Counted from the first letter of the stretch, positions 47,324-59,653 are shown. The stretch: DNA of 64,000 nt from Rhodococcus sp. SGAir0479 (GCF_005484805.1 NZ_CP039432.1:1736001-1800000); one strand, 5' to 3'. Numbers and translations: made by a program. Notes: generated by a model not told the origin, from the sequence alone.

Positions 47324-47551
47324 GTGAACACCTCGATCACGTACGCCCAGATGCGCCGGATCCTCGGACTGCCCGACGTTGCGCACCGCACCCCGTCGCC
47401 GTGGGCAGTACGCAAGATCCGCACCGGGGACGACGCCGGGCTGTGGGGCGTGTGGCAGCAGCCGAGCGGGGCCACATCGGAGCGGGCGCTGGTGGGAGCG
47501 TGCACGACGTGGCAGGACGCGATGGACCGCGTCGGACGTCGCCCGGCGTGA
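47324..47551 (+). CDS. Small hypothetical protein
   Basis: 75 residues from GTG, nine bases after the lipoprotein stop and directly followed by a terminator hairpin, which supports it as the last gene of that unit. It is Trp/Arg-rich (SPWAVRKIRTGDDAGLWGVW) with one cysteine and no membrane helix. Not recognised. Confidence 0.55.
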   Translation: MNTSITYAQMRRILGLPDVAHRTPSPWAVRKIRTGDDAGLWGVWQQPSGATSERALVGACTTWQDAMDRVGRRPA

Positions 47552-47561
47552 CCGACGCGTC

Positions 47562-47598
47562 GGGGGCGCCCCACCTGACCTGGTCCGGTGGAGCGCCC
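47562..47598. terminator. Bidirectional hairpin between convergent genes
   Basis: Arms 47562-47574 and 47586-47598, 13 bp with one mismatch and an 11-base loop, between the 75-residue gene and the reductase. Confidence 0.65.
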
Positions 47599-47624
47599 CG
47601 AATCGGCTGTGTCCGGTACGGACG

Positions 47625-49754
47625 TCAGATCTCGGTCGCGACCTTCCACGCCGAGTGCATCGCGCCCTCGATGTAGTCGACCGAGGTGGCGTCGCCGACC
47701 ACCCGCACGTCGACGCCGGCGCGGGTCAGTTCGTCGGCGAGCGGCGCCGCGGCGGAGACACCGGAGGCCACCACGACCATGCTCGCCGGTGCCGTCTTCG
47801 TCTCGCCGCCCACCGTGAACTCGACGGTCTTCGGGGTGATCCGCTGCACGGTCGCGTGGCGGTGGATCTGCACACCCAGCTCGCCCGCGTGCTTGACGGC
47901 GGTCCAGCGGCGCGGCATCGCCATGGGCACGCCCAGTTGCTGTCCTTCCTCGAGCAGCGTCACGTGGCTGCCCCGCTCGGCCAGGAACTCGGCCAGTTCC
48001 AGACCGACGAGCGAGCCACCGATGACGACGACGTTCCTGCTCATCGGCAGGAACTTGAGGAACTTGCGGCTGAGGTCGCGAATCTTCGCGGGGCTCTTGG
48101 TGATCCCCACGAGACCGCCGATCCTGCCCATGACCCGCAGCAGCAGCTTCTGGTCCGACACGTCGCCCGCACCGGTCATGAGCGCACGCAGCGAGTCGCC
48201 GGTGTGCACGTGCGGCAGGTCACCGCCGGGCACGTCGGGGCGGGCGCGCACGGCGCCGGTCGCGACCACCACGACATCGGGGGCGAGGGACTTGACGGTG
48301 GCGGCGGTGGCCTCGGTCTTCAACCGGACGTCCACCCCGGCCTCGGACACCTGGTTGCCGAGCCAGTTCAGCAACCGTTCGTTGTCGGGGGTGGTGAGCG
48401 TCGAGAACCACAGCGTTCCGCCGAGGCGATCGGTCTTGTCCAGCAAGGTGACCCGGTGTCCGCGCTCGGTCGCGACGCGGGCGGCCTCCATGCCGCCCGG
48501 ACCGGCACCGACCACGACGACGTGCTTGCGGGTGGTGGCGCGGGGGAACGGCAGCACCTTCTCGTTGCCGAGCGCCGGGTTGACCGCGCACAGCGGGGTG
48601 TCGTCCCAGAAGTTCTCCTGGACGCACACGTAGCAGTTGATGCAGGGGCGGACCTCCTGCGGACGTCCTGCCTTCAGCTTGTTGACGAGCTCCGGGTCGG
48701 CCAGCAGCTGACGGCCCATCGCGACGAAATCGGTGTGGCCCTCCGCGATCATCCGCTCCCCCACCTCGGGCAGCATGCGGCCGACGGTGATGATCGGGAT
48801 CGACACCGCGCGCTTGATGACCGCGGCGTTGTCGGTGTAGAAGCCGACCTTGTTGGGCAGCGGTCCGTCGGTGAAGTTCGCGAACGCGTTGAGCGCGGTC
48901 CCCGTGACGTGGATCGCGTCGGCGCCGGCCTGCTCGAACAGAGCGGCCGCGGCGGCCGCCTCGTCGGGCGTGAGACCGTCCGTCTCGCCGTACTCCTGAC
49001 CGGCCAGCCGCACGATGACGGCGAGGCTGTCGCCCACCTCGTCCTTGACGGCGCGAATCACCTCGCACGCCAACCGGGCCCGGTTCTCGAGCGACCCGCC
49101 GTACTCGTCGGTGCGCTGGTTCGAGTAGCGGCTCAGGAAGCCGCCGAGGACGTAGTTGTGCGCGCAGTGGATCTCCACCGCGTCACCGCCGGCCTTCTTC
49201 ACGCGCCCCGCCGCCTCGGCGAACATGCGGACCAGCCAGTCGATGTCCTCCTGGGTGGCCTCGTGGTAGGTGGCCTTCTTGCCCTCCTGGATGGCGGCCA
49301 TCTTGGCCAGTTCCTCGGGCGTACAGTCCGCCATCGCGCTCATGTCGCCGGGCGGCCGCGGGGTCGACGGCACCAGCTGCGGCCGGCCGTCGAGAGTGTC
49401 GATCCGGGCGACGCGGCCGTGGTGCGTCATCTGCACGCACAACGTGCTGCCGGCCTCGTGGATCGCGTCCGCGAGCGCCTTGAGGCCGGGAATGAACCGG
49501 TCCTCGGACAGACCCGGCTCCTTACGGCTGGTGCAGCCCACCGGGTACGCCACCGCGCAGCAACCGGTGATGATCATTCCCGTGCCGCCGGCGGCGCGGA
49601 CCGCGAAGTGCTCGATGTCGCCGTGCTCGATCTCGCCGTCCTCGCTCAGGTTCATGTCCATTGCGGGGAGAACCACCCGGTTGGGGAGGGTGATCGGGCC
49701 GAGCTTGCCGGGAGAGAGCAAATGAGAGTAAGTCTGCTGCTGGATCGTCGTCAC
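47625..49754 (-). CDS. FMN/FAD/4Fe-4S reductase of the 2,4-dienoyl-CoA reductase (old yellow enzyme) family
   Basis: 709 residues from GTG. The N-terminal TIM barrel (1-~370) binds FMN and has the catalytic-type HCAHNYVLGGFLSRYSN. The iron-sulfur site is CINCYVCVQENFWDDTPLC. The FAD/NAD(P) half has VVVGAGPGGMEAARVA and NVVVIGGSLVGLELAEF. Homologues act on enoyl-CoA, trimethylamine or enones; the substrate here is undetermined. Transcribed alone, away from fatty-acid genes. Confidence 0.88.
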   Translation of the reverse strand: MTTIQQQTYSHLLSPGKLGPITLPNRVVLPAMDMNLSEDGEIEHGDIEHFAVRAAGGTGMIITGCCAVAYPVGCTSRKEPGLSEDRFIPGLKALADAIHEAGSTLCVQMTHHGRVARIDTLDGRPQLVPSTPRPPGDMSAMADCTPEELAKMAAIQEGKKATYHEATQEDIDWLVRMFAEAAGRVKKAGGDAVEIHCAHNYVLGGFLSRYSNQRTDEYGGSLENRARLACEVIRAVKDEVGDSLAVIVRLAGQEYGETDGLTPDEAAAAAALFEQAGADAIHVTGTALNAFANFTDGPLPNKVGFYTDNAAVIKRAVSIPIITVGRMLPEVGERMIAEGHTDFVAMGRQLLADPELVNKLKAGRPQEVRPCINCYVCVQENFWDDTPLCAVNPALGNEKVLPFPRATTRKHVVVVGAGPGGMEAARVATERGHRVTLLDKTDRLGGTLWFSTLTTPDNERLLNWLGNQVSEAGVDVRLKTEATAATVKSLAPDVVVVATGAVRARPDVPGGDLPHVHTGDSLRALMTGAGDVSDQKLLLRVMGRIGGLVGITKSPAKIRDLSRKFLKFLPMSRNVVVIGGSLVGLELAEFLAERGSHVTLLEEGQQLGVPMAMPRRWTAVKHAGELGVQIHRHATVQRITPKTVEFTVGGETKTAPASMVVVASGVSAAAPLADELTRAGVDVRVVGDATSVDYIEGAMHSAWKVATEI

Positions 49755-49832
49755 ACCCGAAAGCTAGTGAGCGGCAACACCCCAGGTGTGCAGTTTCCCG
49801 CTGAACGAGACAACGGGCGACAACTCGGTCCG

Positions 49833-50027
49833 CTAGAGGGCGACGCCGTCCCCCGAATCACGCTCGGCGAAGGAGAACGTCGGATACTTCTCTCCGGCAT
49901 GGTGCTCGACGAATCGGACCCGCACACCGGACTCCCCGTGATGCGGCCCGACGACCCTCGCGAGGCACCAGTCTCCACTGTCCAGCGCAATGAGCGTCTT
50001 ACGCCCGCGTCGCATCATGTCCGTCAC
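49833..50027 (-). CDS. Small hypothetical protein
   Basis: 64 residues from GTG. The sequence is protein-like, with alternating strands (LDSGDWCLARVVGPHHGESG, then RVRFVEHHAGEKYPTFSFAE), reminiscent of a small beta-barrel, but no family is recognised. It lies between tRNA-Pro and the reductase, same strand. Codon use is fair but not strong. Confidence 0.45.
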   Translation of the reverse strand: MTDMMRRGRKTLIALDSGDWCLARVVGPHHGESGVRVRFVEHHAGEKYPTFSFAERDSGDGVAL

Positions 50028-50181
50028 GCTCCCCGAAAGTTCGGGTGATCCTTTTTCCGGCCACCACCAGTCTGCCGCGCCGACACCCGCGGCGCCGCTG
50101 CTGCACTACCTGTCCCACGCCCGAGCGCTACCTGTTTTCGCGGACCGCTACCCGCGCGGCGCGATCGTGGCCGTACATGCA

Positions 50182-50220
50182 GAAAGCCCCAGGCGAGAAT
50201 TTCTCTCACCTGGGGCTTTC
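50182..50220 (-). terminator. Intrinsic terminator after tRNA-Pro
   Basis: GAAAGCCCCAGG and CCTGGGGCTTTC form a 12-bp stem (arms 50182-50193 and 50209-50220), with inner GAGA/TCTC pairing and a T-rich end on the minus strand. It starts six bases beyond the tRNA. Confidence 0.85.
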
Positions 50221-50225
50221 GTCGG

Positions 50226-50299
<74 letters not shown>

Positions 50300-50390
50300 T
50301 CCACGCCCTCGTTCGGGCGCTTCAAGAGATTACAACAGTGTCGCTCGGGAAAGCGAATCAGCTGGTCAGCCGCCTGATCGCGTCGAAACA

Positions 50391-50464
50391 CCGCAGGGGT
50401 TCTGCCGCCGTCGCACGGTGAATCCGTATCGAATTCCCCCGCGACCGGCGCAGAACCCCTGCGG
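50391..50464 (-). terminator. Long-loop inverted repeat after der
   Basis: CCGCAGGGGTTCTGC at 50391-50405 and its exact complement at 50450-50464, a 15-bp stem with a 44-base loop, 12 bases beyond the der stop. Probably ends the der-scpA operon. Confidence 0.6.
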
Positions 50465-50476
50465 CGTCCGATCGGG

Positions 50477-51919
50477 TCAGCGGCTGCGGCGGTCGCGCTT
50501 CTCCCGCACCCGCACGGAGATCCGCACGGGGCTGCCGTCGAAGCCGAACTCCTCACGCAGGCGCCGCTCGAGGAACCGGCGGTAGCCGGCCTCGAGGAAG
50601 CCCGTGGTGAACAGCACGAACGTCGGCGGACGGGTGCCGGCCTGCGTCGCGAACATGATCCGCGGCAGGCGGCCACCGCGCATCGGCGGCGGCGTGGCCG
50701 CCACGACCTCCTTGAGCCAGTTGTTGAGGCGGCCGGTGGGGATCCGCTTGTCCCACGACTCGAGCGCCGTCTCGATCGCCGGCACCAGCTTCTGGATCGC
50801 GCGGCCGGTGTGCGCGGAGATGTTGACGCGCTGCGCCCAGGGCACCCGGACCAGTTCGCGGTCGATCTCCTTCTCGAGCATGTAGCGGCGGTCCTCGTCC
50901 ACGAGGTCCCACTTGTTGAACGCCAGCACCAGCGCCCGACCGGTGTCGGCCACCATCGACAGCACCCGCAGATCCTGTTCGGTCATCGGCTTCGACGCGT
51001 CGATCAGCAGGATGGCGACCTCGGCGGCCTCGATGGCCGACTTGGTGCGCAGCGACGCGTAGAACTCGTGACCACTGGCGTGGCTGACCTTCTTGCGCAG
51101 ACCGGCGGTGTCGATGAACTTCCACACCTTGCCGCCCAGCTCCACGAGCGAGTCGACCGGGTCGACCGTGGTGCCGGCGACGTCGTGCACCACCGAGCGC
51201 TCGTCTCCGGCCAGCTTGTTGAGCAGGCTCGACTTGCCGACGTTCGGCTTGCCGACCAACGCCACACGGCGGGGACCGCCGGTCGCGGTGCCCTCGCGCG
51301 GGGTCTCGGGCAGCACCCGGAGGACCTCGTCGAGCAGATCACCCGTGCCGCGGCCGTGCGTGGCGCTCACCATGTGCGGCTCCCCCAGGCCGAGGGACCA
51401 CAGCGCGGCGGCCTCCGCCTCGGTGCGGGTGTCGTCGACCTTGTTGGCGACCAGCAGCACCGGCGTCTTGGACCGGCGCAGCACCCGCACGGCGGCCTCG
51501 TCGGTGGCGGTGGCCCCGACGACCGCGTCGACCACGAGCAGGATCGCGTCGGCGGTGTTCATGGCCTGTTCTGCCTGACGGGCCACCGACTGCTGCAGCC
51601 CCTTGGCATCGGGTTCCCAACCGCCGGTGTCCTGCACCATGAACCGGCGACCGGCCCAGTTCGCGTCGTACGACACGCGGTCGCGGGTCACACCCGGAAA
51701 GTCCTCGACGACTGCCTCGCGGCGGCCGATGATCCGGTTGACCAGCGTCGACTTGCCGACGTTGGGGCGCCCGACGATCGCGACGACGGGGACGGCCACG
51801 TGCTCCTCGGCCTCGTCACCGTCGAGAAAGTCGGCGACATCCCAGTCGGATTCCTCGCTCCAGATCCCGTCCGAAGCGAACCCGCCGCCGGACACGTCAC
51901 TCACGAAATCGTCGGTCAC
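50477..51919 (-). CDS. der: Ribosome biogenesis GTPase Der (EngA)
   Basis: 480 residues with two consecutive G domains: GRPNVGKST...DTGGWE...NKVDD and GKPNVGKSS...DTAGLRKK...NKWDL, followed by the KH-like C-terminal domain. Needed for 50S assembly. The N-terminal ~40 residues are acidic and specific to actinobacteria. The start overlaps cmk by four bases (ATGA). Counterpart of Rv1713. Confidence 0.96.
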   Translation of the reverse strand: MTDDFVSDVSGGGFASDGIWSEESDWDVADFLDGDEAEEHVAVPVVAIVGRPNVGKSTLVNRIIGRREAVVEDFPGVTRDRVSYDANWAGRRFMVQDTGGWEPDAKGLQQSVARQAEQAMNTADAILLVVDAVVGATATDEAAVRVLRRSKTPVLLVANKVDDTRTEAEAAALWSLGLGEPHMVSATHGRGTGDLLDEVLRVLPETPREGTATGGPRRVALVGKPNVGKSSLLNKLAGDERSVVHDVAGTTVDPVDSLVELGGKVWKFIDTAGLRKKVSHASGHEFYASLRTKSAIEAAEVAILLIDASKPMTEQDLRVLSMVADTGRALVLAFNKWDLVDEDRRYMLEKEIDRELVRVPWAQRVNISAHTGRAIQKLVPAIETALESWDKRIPTGRLNNWLKEVVAATPPPMRGGRLPRIMFATQAGTRPPTFVLFTTGFLEAGYRRFLERRLREEFGFDGSPVRISVRVREKRDRRSR

Positions 51920-52614
51920 TGCACTGCTCCAGTTCTGTCGCCTACCACCAGCAGCAACCTGCCGATCACGTCGTCGATACCCAGTTCACTCGTGTCCACC
52001 GTCACCGAATCCTCCGCCGGGCGCAACGGAGATACCGCGCGGGTGGAGTCGAGGTGGTCGCGGCGCTGCACGTCGGCCAGGACGGCGGCGAAGTCGTCGC
52101 CCCGCCCCTCGGCGACGTTCTGGGCGTTGCGCCGCTCGGCGCGGGCCTGCGCGGAGGCCGTCAGGAAGATCTTCACGTCCGCGTCCGGCAGCACGACGGT
52201 GCCGATGTCACGGCCCTCGACGACGATCCGTTCGGCGTGTTCGACGATCCGCCGCTGCAGGTCCACCAGGAAGGCGCGGACGTCGGGAACCGCCGACACG
52301 GCGGACACCGCCTGGGTGACGGCGGCGCCGCGGATTTCGGCGGTGACGTCCTCACCGGCGAGTTGCACACCCTCCGCCTCGGGGTCGGTGCCGATCGACA
52401 GCGGCAGCGACGCGGTCGCCTCGGCGATCGCGTGCGGATCCGTCAGATCGACGCCCTGCCGCAGCACGTGCAGCGTCGCGATGCGGTACATCGCACCGGT
52501 GTCGAGGTACCGCGCGCCCAGCCGGGTCGCGACGCACCGGGACACGCTGGACTTGCCGGTGCCCGACGGCCCGTCGATAGCGACGACCAGGGGCCCGTCG
52601 TGGGTCACGCTCAC
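51916..52614 (-). CDS. cmk: Cytidylate kinase
   Basis: Phosphorylates CMP and dCMP. 232 residues; P-loop [18 protein letters not shown], then [11 protein letters not shown], the CMP-binding [16 protein letters not shown] and the LID with ARAERRN. Overlaps rluB and der by four bases each, so translation is coupled along the operon. Counterpart of Rv1712. Confidence 0.95.
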   Translation of the reverse strand: MSVTHDGPLVVAIDGPSGTGKSSVSRCVATRLGARYLDTGAMYRIATLHVLRQGVDLTDPHAIAEATASLPLSIGTDPEAEGVQLAGEDVTAEIRGAAVTQAVSAVSAVPDVRAFLVDLQRRIVEHAERIVVEGRDIGTVVLPDADVKIFLTASAQARAERRNAQNVAEGRGDDFAAVLADVQRRDHLDSTRAVSPLRPAEDSVTVDTSELGIDDVIGRLLLVVGDRTGAVQ

Positions 52615-53612
52615 AGCCCCACCGCCCCGTAGAGGCTGCCGACCTCGCCGCGGCCGAGCACCCGCAGTGTGCCCGGACGCCCGTCACCGAGCGCGACCGC
52701 GCCGATGTCGGTACGCACCAGGCGAACCACGGGATGTCCGACGGCGTCGAGCAGGCGGCGCACGATGTGCTTGCGCCCCTCGTGCAGGACCATGCGCACC
52801 AGCGACTTGCCGCCGTTGACGTCGAGCAGCGTGAACGCGTCGACCTTCGCCGGCCCGTCGTCGAGTTCGACACCGGCCTTGAGGGTCTTCCCGAGACCGC
52901 GGTCGACCACCCCGTTGACGGTCGCCAGGTACGTCTTGGGCACCTCGTACGACGGGTGCATCAGCCGGTGCGCGAGATCCCCGTCGTTGGTGAGCAGGAT
53001 CAGGCCCTCGGTGTCGGCGTCGAGACGGCCGACGTGGAACAGCCGCTGACCGGCCGCGACCCGCTCCGAGACGATGTCGCCGATGCACGGGCGGCCGAGG
53101 TCGTCGGACATCGTGGACTGCCAGCCGCGCGGCTTGTTGAGCGCGATGTGGACGAGGTCCTTCTTCACGACGACGCGGATGCCGTCGACGCGGACGATCG
53201 CGTTCTCGGGATCGACCCGCAGGCCCTGCTCCCGGACGATGCGGCCGTCGACCTCGACGCGGCCCTGGTCGATGAGTTCCTCCGCGGCCCGGCGGGAGGC
53301 GACGCCGGCCTGCGCGAGCACCTTCTGCAGCCGGACGCCGTCACCCTTGACGGGTGCGAGATCGCGGTCGACGTCGGAGTACTGGTGCTTCGCGGGCTTC
53401 GCGTTGCTGATCTTCGGGGCGTGCACCTGCGTCTGGGTGCGCTGGGGCTTGGCCGCCTTCGGCTTGCCACGCTTGTTCAGCTGCTTCTTCGGTGCCGAAC
53501 TCTTCTGGGCCGAACTCTTCTGGGCCGAGTTCTTCTGTGCGGAATCGGCGCGGCCGGGGGCCTGCCTCTTCTTGCGGTCCGGTGTGCCATCACGGCGAGC
53601 GGGCTTGTTCAC
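52611..53612 (-). CDS. rluB: 23S rRNA pseudouridine synthase (RluB type) with basic, repetitive N-terminus
   Basis: 333 residues. Residues 1-~85 are a Lys/Ser/Ala-rich extension with repeated SAQKS units; the S4 RNA-binding domain follows ([20 protein letters not shown]), then the synthase domain with catalytic Asp in [16 protein letters not shown]. It makes pseudouridine in the large rRNA. Counterpart of Rv1711, which lacks so long a basic extension. Located between scpB and cmk, its usual place. Confidence 0.9.
   Translation of the reverse strand: MNKPARRDGTPDRKKRQAPGRADSAQKNSAQKSSAQKSSAPKKQLNKRGKPKAAKPQRTQTQVHAPKISNAKPAKHQYSDVDRDLAPVKGDGVRLQKVLAQAGVASRRAAEELIDQGRVEVDGRIVREQGLRVDPENAIVRVDGIRVVVKKDLVHIALNKPRGWQSTMSDDLGRPCIGDIVSERVAAGQRLFHVGRLDADTEGLILLTNDGDLAHRLMHPSYEVPKTYLATVNGVVDRGLGKTLKAGVELDDGPAKVDAFTLLDVNGGKSLVRMVLHEGRKHIVRRLLDAVGHPVVRLVRTDIGAVALGDGRPGTLRVLGRGEVGSLYGAVGL
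53494..53538. repeat. Three 15-bp tandem units in the rluB extension
   Basis: GCCGAACTCTTCTGG at 53494-53508 and 53509-53523, and a degenerate third copy at 53524-53538. They encode repeated SAQKS/N pentapeptides, so copy changes stay in frame. Confidence 0.8.
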
Positions 53613-53627
53613 TTTTTTCGATCCCTG

Positions 53628-54320
53628 TCAGTTTTCGATGTCGGCTCCGAGATCGGGCGGGGTGTCCGGCGTTCCCGAAGACGACGTAGTCCTGTCCATT
53701 CTCGCAAACCGTGGGTCCGATTCGAGGCTCTCGGTGATGTCGTCGATCACATCGACGTCCGGAAGCAGCGGCGCGAGCGGCGGCAGATCCGTGAGCGACG
53801 CCAGACCGAGCCGCTCGAGGAACAGTTCCGTCGTCGCGTACGTGGTGCCGTTCGTCTCGGGGTCTGGGCCGGCTTCGGTGATGAGACCCCGCGCCAGCAG
53901 CGTGCGGATGACGCCGTCGACGTTGACTCCGCGGACCGCGCTGATCCGGGCCCGGGTGAGTGGTTGCCGGTAGGCGATCACCGCGAGCGTCTCGAGCGCC
54001 GCGCGGGTGAGCTTCGAGCGGGCACCGTCGAGGAGCAGCCGTTCGACGTACGGCGCGAACTCGTTGCGGGTGTAGAAGCGCCAGCCGTCCCCCGCGAAAC
54101 GCAGGTCGATACCGCTGCCACGGGCGGTCAGGTCCGCGGACATCGCGGCCAGCATCGTCGCCACCCGCGCCTCCGGCTCCCCGAGAGCGGCGGCGAGCAT
54201 CGCCGGGGCGGCCGGGCTGTCCACGACCAGCAGCATCGACTCGAGCGCCGCTGCGAGGCGGGCATCGGACATCTCCTCGAACTCGTCCTCGAACGGGCCC
54301 ATGTCCTCCGTGGACGTCAT
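53628..54320 (-). CDS. scpB: Segregation and condensation protein B
   Basis: 230 residues from ATG 54320, overlapping scpA by four bases. Two winged-helix domains typical of ScpB (AALETLAVIAYRQPLTRARI, then VRGVNVDGVIRTLLARGLI). With ScpA it forms the kleisin part of the SMC complex in chromosome condensation. The C-terminal ~30 residues are polar and variable. Confidence 0.93.
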   Translation of the reverse strand: MTSTEDMGPFEDEFEEMSDARLAAALESMLLVVDSPAAPAMLAAALGEPEARVATMLAAMSADLTARGSGIDLRFAGDGWRFYTRNEFAPYVERLLLDGARSKLTRAALETLAVIAYRQPLTRARISAVRGVNVDGVIRTLLARGLITEAGPDPETNGTTYATTELFLERLGLASLTDLPPLAPLLPDVDVIDDITESLESDPRFARMDRTTSSSGTPDTPPDLGADIEN

Positions 54321-55156
54321 CCGTAGTCCTCCTCGCTCGCGGGCACGGTCTCGACCTCTCCCGTCCACGTCACCAGCAGATCGCCCAGCGGCTCCGGCTG
54401 CTCGAACAGCACCGAGCGCGCGCGATACAGCTCGAGCAGGGCCAGGAATCGGGCCACGATGTGCACCGGAAGCTCACACTCGGCGGTCAGCTCACCGAAC
54501 GGCGTCCACACCCCAGGGCCCCGCGCGCGGAGCAGTTCGAGGATGCGCTGTGCCTGTTCGGGGACGGACACCTTCGGCACGTGCAGGTGGTCGAGGCCGA
54601 CCGTCGGGACGGGTCGCGGCCGGAAGGCGCTCGCGGCGATCTCGGCGAACCGGCCCGGGTCCACCCCCAGCAACACCTCGGGCAGCAGGTCGACGAACCG
54701 GTCCTCCACCGACACCGACCGCGGATACCGTCGCAGCGCGGCGCCCTCCAGCTCGCCGAACAGCTGGGCGACCTGCTTGTAGGCGCGGTACTGCAGGAGC
54801 CGCGCGAACAGCAGGTCGCGTGCCTCGAGCAGCGCGAGGTCCTCGGCGTCGTCCACCTCGCCGGCCGGCAGCAGCCGGGCCGCCTTCAAGTCGAGCAGCG
54901 TCGCCGCCACGACGAGGAACTCGGTGGTCTGGTCCAGGCCGAGGTCGCTGCCCAGGCTGCGGGTGTACGCGATGAACTCGTCCGTCACCTCGTGCAGCGC
55001 CACCTCGGTGACGTCGAGTCGGTGCTGGTGGATGAGCGTGAGCAGCAGGTCGAACGGACCCTCGAAGTTGCGCAGGCGCACCCGGAACCCGGGCTTGTCC
55101 GCGCCACTCGGTCGCGGATCGGTCGTGTCGAGGCCCGCGGCGACGTCGGCGCTCAC
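54317..55156 (-). CDS. scpA: Segregation and condensation protein A (kleisin)
   Basis: 279 residues from GTG 55156, which overlaps the ParA stop (GTGA). N-terminal SMC-binding helix region has NFEGPFDLLLTLIHQHRLDV and EYL-like VVAATLLDLKAARLLP; the C-terminal winged helix ends with LALLELYRAR. Bridges the SMC heads. Counterpart of Rv1709. Confidence 0.93.
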   Translation of the reverse strand: MSADVAAGLDTTDPRPSGADKPGFRVRLRNFEGPFDLLLTLIHQHRLDVTEVALHEVTDEFIAYTRSLGSDLGLDQTTEFLVVAATLLDLKAARLLPAGEVDDAEDLALLEARDLLFARLLQYRAYKQVAQLFGELEGAALRRYPRSVSVEDRFVDLLPEVLLGVDPGRFAEIAASAFRPRPVPTVGLDHLHVPKVSVPEQAQRILELLRARGPGVWTPFGELTAECELPVHIVARFLALLELYRARSVLFEQPEPLGDLLVTWTGEVETVPASEEDYG

Positions 55157-56085
55157 CGGCCGCTGCGGTGGATGACCTCGCGGGCGAGGGCCCGGTAGGA
55201 CTCGGCGCCCACCGATTTGGGAGCCCACGTGGTGATCGGCTCGCCCGCGACGCTGGTCTCCGGGAAGCGGACCGTCCGGTTGATGACCGTGTCGTAGACG
55301 AGATCGCCGAAGACCTCCACCACCCGCGACATCACCTCACGGGCGTGCAGGGTGCGGGAGTCGAACATCGTCACGACGATGCCCTCGAGGGACAGTCGTG
55401 GGTTGAGCCGATCGCGCACCTTGTCGACGGTGTCGTTGAGCAGCGCCAGCCCGCGCAGCGAGAAGAACTCGCACTCCATCGGGATGATCACGCTGTCCGC
55501 GCAGGCGAGCGCGTTGACGGTGAGCAGGCCCAGCGACGGCTGGCAGTCGATGAGCACGTAGTCGTACCGGTCGAGGACCGGATGCAGGACACGCCCGAGG
55601 GTCTGTTCCCGGCCCACCTCGGTGACGAGCTGGATCTCGGCGGCCGACAGGTCGATGTTGCTGGGCAGCAGGTCCAGTCCGTCGATCCGGGTCCGCATGA
55701 GGACGTCGTCGACCGCCGTCCGCTCGACCAGCAGATTGTGGACGGTGAGGTCCAGATCGTGGTGGGCGACGCCCAGGCCCGCGGACAGTGCCCCCTGCGG
55801 GTCGAGGTCGACGAGCAGCACCCGGCGACCGTACTCGGCGAGCGAGGCGCCCAGGTTGATCGTCGACGTCGTCTTCCCGACGCCGCCCTTCTGATTGCAC
55901 ATCGCGATGACACGGGCGGGGCCGTGGCCGGCGACGGGCCCGGGCTCGGGAATCTCCCGCAAGGGTCGGCCGGTCGGCCCGATCGGCACGTCCTCACGCG
56001 CAGGGTCGACGTGATTGTCGTGCGACAGCGCATCCCTGGAGTACGGGGGCGCTGACTCCGCCGATTGCGGCTGCGGTGTCACCAC
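55153..56085 (-). CDS. ParA-family ATPase (Rv1708 type)
   Basis: 310 residues. Deviant Walker A CNQKGGVGKTTSTINLGA (about 63-80), Walker A' VDLDPQG and Walker B VLIDCQPSLG. The ~60-residue acidic/polar N-terminus is extra to the fold. It is not beside a parB gene, so it is not the chromosomal ParA; it leads the scpA-scpB operon and may position condensin or another cargo. Confidence 0.88.
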   Translation of the reverse strand: MVTPQPQSAESAPPYSRDALSHDNHVDPAREDVPIGPTGRPLREIPEPGPVAGHGPARVIAMCNQKGGVGKTTSTINLGASLAEYGRRVLLVDLDPQGALSAGLGVAHHDLDLTVHNLLVERTAVDDVLMRTRIDGLDLLPSNIDLSAAEIQLVTEVGREQTLGRVLHPVLDRYDYVLIDCQPSLGLLTVNALACADSVIIPMECEFFSLRGLALLNDTVDKVRDRLNPRLSLEGIVVTMFDSRTLHAREVMSRVVEVFGDLVYDTVINRTVRFPETSVAGEPITTWAPKSVGAESYRALAREVIHRSGR

Positions 56086-56187
56086 GGTTCCGATGTCCCC
56101 TGTCCTGTCGATCCCGTTCTGTGTCGTCCAGCTGATGTCGTAACGCTACCGCTTCGTGACCTCGAACCGCCGCAAACACGCGTCCGA

Positions 56188-57117
56188 TCAGCGTGCCCGC
56201 GGGTGTGCTTGTGCCCATACTTCGCGCAGCGCACCGACGGTCACCATCGTGTAGATCTGGGTGGTCGTCACCGACGCGTGTCCGAGCAGTTCCTGCACCA
56301 CACGCACGTCGGCGCCGCCGTCGAGGAGGTGGGTGGCGAACGAGTGCCGCAGCGTGTGCGGCGACACCGCGACCGAGATGCCGGCCTTCTCTGCGGCGTC
56401 GTGCAGAACCTGCCACGCGCTCTGCCGCGACAGCCGTCCCCCGCGGGCGTTGAGGAACAGTGCCGGTGTCCCCCGCGTGATCAGCGCCGGACGGCCGCGC
56501 ACGAGGTAGTTGTCGATCGCGGCGATCGCCGGACGCCCGACCGGTACGACGCGTTCCTTGCCGCCCTTACCCCGCAGCAGCACCGCCCGGGCGTCGGTGT
56601 CGAGGTCGTCGACGTCGAGCCCCACGGCCTCCGAGATCCGGGCGCCGGTCGAGTAGAGCAGCTCCAGTAGCGCCCGGTCGCGCAGGGTGCGGGGATTGTC
56701 GGAGGCGCCGTCGCCCCCGGCCGCTTCGAGGATCGACAACACGTCGTCGAGCGGCAACGATTTCGGCAGACGGCGCCCGGGGGTCGGCGGTTTCACCGCG
56801 CGCGCGACGTCCCCGGCCGTCACGCCCTCGGCGGCCGCGAACCGGTGCAGCCCGCGCACCGCGATCAGTGCGCGGGCGGCCGAACTGGGTGCGAGGGCCA
56901 CGGTTCCCGACTCCGGGTCGCCCCGGCGCAGCGCCACGACGAAATCGCTGACGTCGGACTCACCGACCGCCCGCAGATCGTCGATGCCCCGCTCGGTTAG
57001 GAACCGCTCGTAGCGACCGAGGTCGCGCCGGTAGGAGCTGAGCGTGTTGCGGGCGGCACCTCGTTCGACGGCCAGGTGGTCCAGGTAGGTACCGACCTGG
57101 CCGCCCAACGCGGTCAT
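56188..57117 (-). CDS. xerD: Site-specific tyrosine recombinase XerD
   Basis: 309 residues from ATG 57117, overlapping the NUDIX stop by four bases. SAM-like core-binding domain (1-~100) and catalytic domain with Arg in GARISEA, Lys in [22 protein letters not shown] and the nucleophile Tyr in QIYT. Resolves chromosome dimers at dif together with XerC. Counterpart of Rv1701c. Confidence 0.95.
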   Translation of the reverse strand: MTALGGQVGTYLDHLAVERGAARNTLSSYRRDLGRYERFLTERGIDDLRAVGESDVSDFVVALRRGDPESGTVALAPSSAARALIAVRGLHRFAAAEGVTAGDVARAVKPPTPGRRLPKSLPLDDVLSILEAAGGDGASDNPRTLRDRALLELLYSTGARISEAVGLDVDDLDTDARAVLLRGKGGKERVVPVGRPAIAAIDNYLVRGRPALITRGTPALFLNARGGRLSRQSAWQVLHDAAEKAGISVAVSPHTLRHSFATHLLDGGADVRVVQELLGHASVTTTQIYTMVTVGALREVWAQAHPRAR

Positions 57118-57764
57118 GTGGGTTCGCTGTCGGCCCGAGTGTGCTTGCGGCGGGCGAAGGTCTCGGGCTGGTCGACCCACGCGGCGTCCGGCGGACGGAG
57201 ACCGTCCCCACGGGCACGCGCCGCAGCCAGAGCCAGGATCCCGGACACCGCTGTGGCGTTGACGATCTCGCCGCGCAACGCCATCGCCACGGCCTCGTCG
57301 ACCGCCACCCGCGCAATCTCGAGGTCGGCTTCCTCGTCGTGCGCGTCGGGGCGGTCCACCTCCCGCAGGCCCGAGGCGAGGAACACGCGGACGGACTCGT
57401 CGGTGAACCCCGGCGAGAGCGCGATGTCGACCAGCACCGACCACCGCTCGGCGGCCAGGCCGGTCTCCTCCCGGAGTTCGCGGCGGGCGGCGTCGAGCGG
57501 ATCCTCCCCGGGCTCGTCCAGCAGGCCGGCGGGCAGCTCCCACAAGCGCCGTCCGAGCGGGTGCCGGTACTGGCGGATCAGCACCAGCCGGTCGGCGTCG
57601 TCGAGCACCACGACGGCAACGGCGCCGTGGTGCTCGACGACCTCACGGTCCGCTTCCCGCCCGCCGGGCATGACGACCCGGTCCACGCGCAGGGCCACGA
57701 TCGCCCCGCTGTACACGTCACGCGAGGCGACCGTGTCGAACTCGTGCTCCCCCGGCAGACTCAT
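57114..57764 (-). CDS. NUDIX hydrolase, ADP-ribose pyrophosphatase type
   Basis: 216 residues, counterpart of Rv1700, shown in M. tuberculosis to hydrolyse ADP-ribose and related dinucleotides. Nudix box [20 protein letters not shown] followed by ETGL (about 85-108), preceded by [17 protein letters not shown]. Translation is coupled to xerD downstream. Start 12 bases after the pyrG stop. Confidence 0.9.
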   Translation of the reverse strand: MSLPGEHEFDTVASRDVYSGAIVALRVDRVVMPGGREADREVVEHHGAVAVVVLDDADRLVLIRQYRHPLGRRLWELPAGLLDEPGEDPLDAARRELREETGLAAERWSVLVDIALSPGFTDESVRVFLASGLREVDRPDAHDEEADLEIARVAVDEAVAMALRGEIVNATAVSGILALAAARARGDGLRPPDAAWVDQPETFARRKHTRADSEPT

Positions 57765-57775
57765 CGCGCTACCGC

Positions 57776-59653
<1,878 letters not shown>

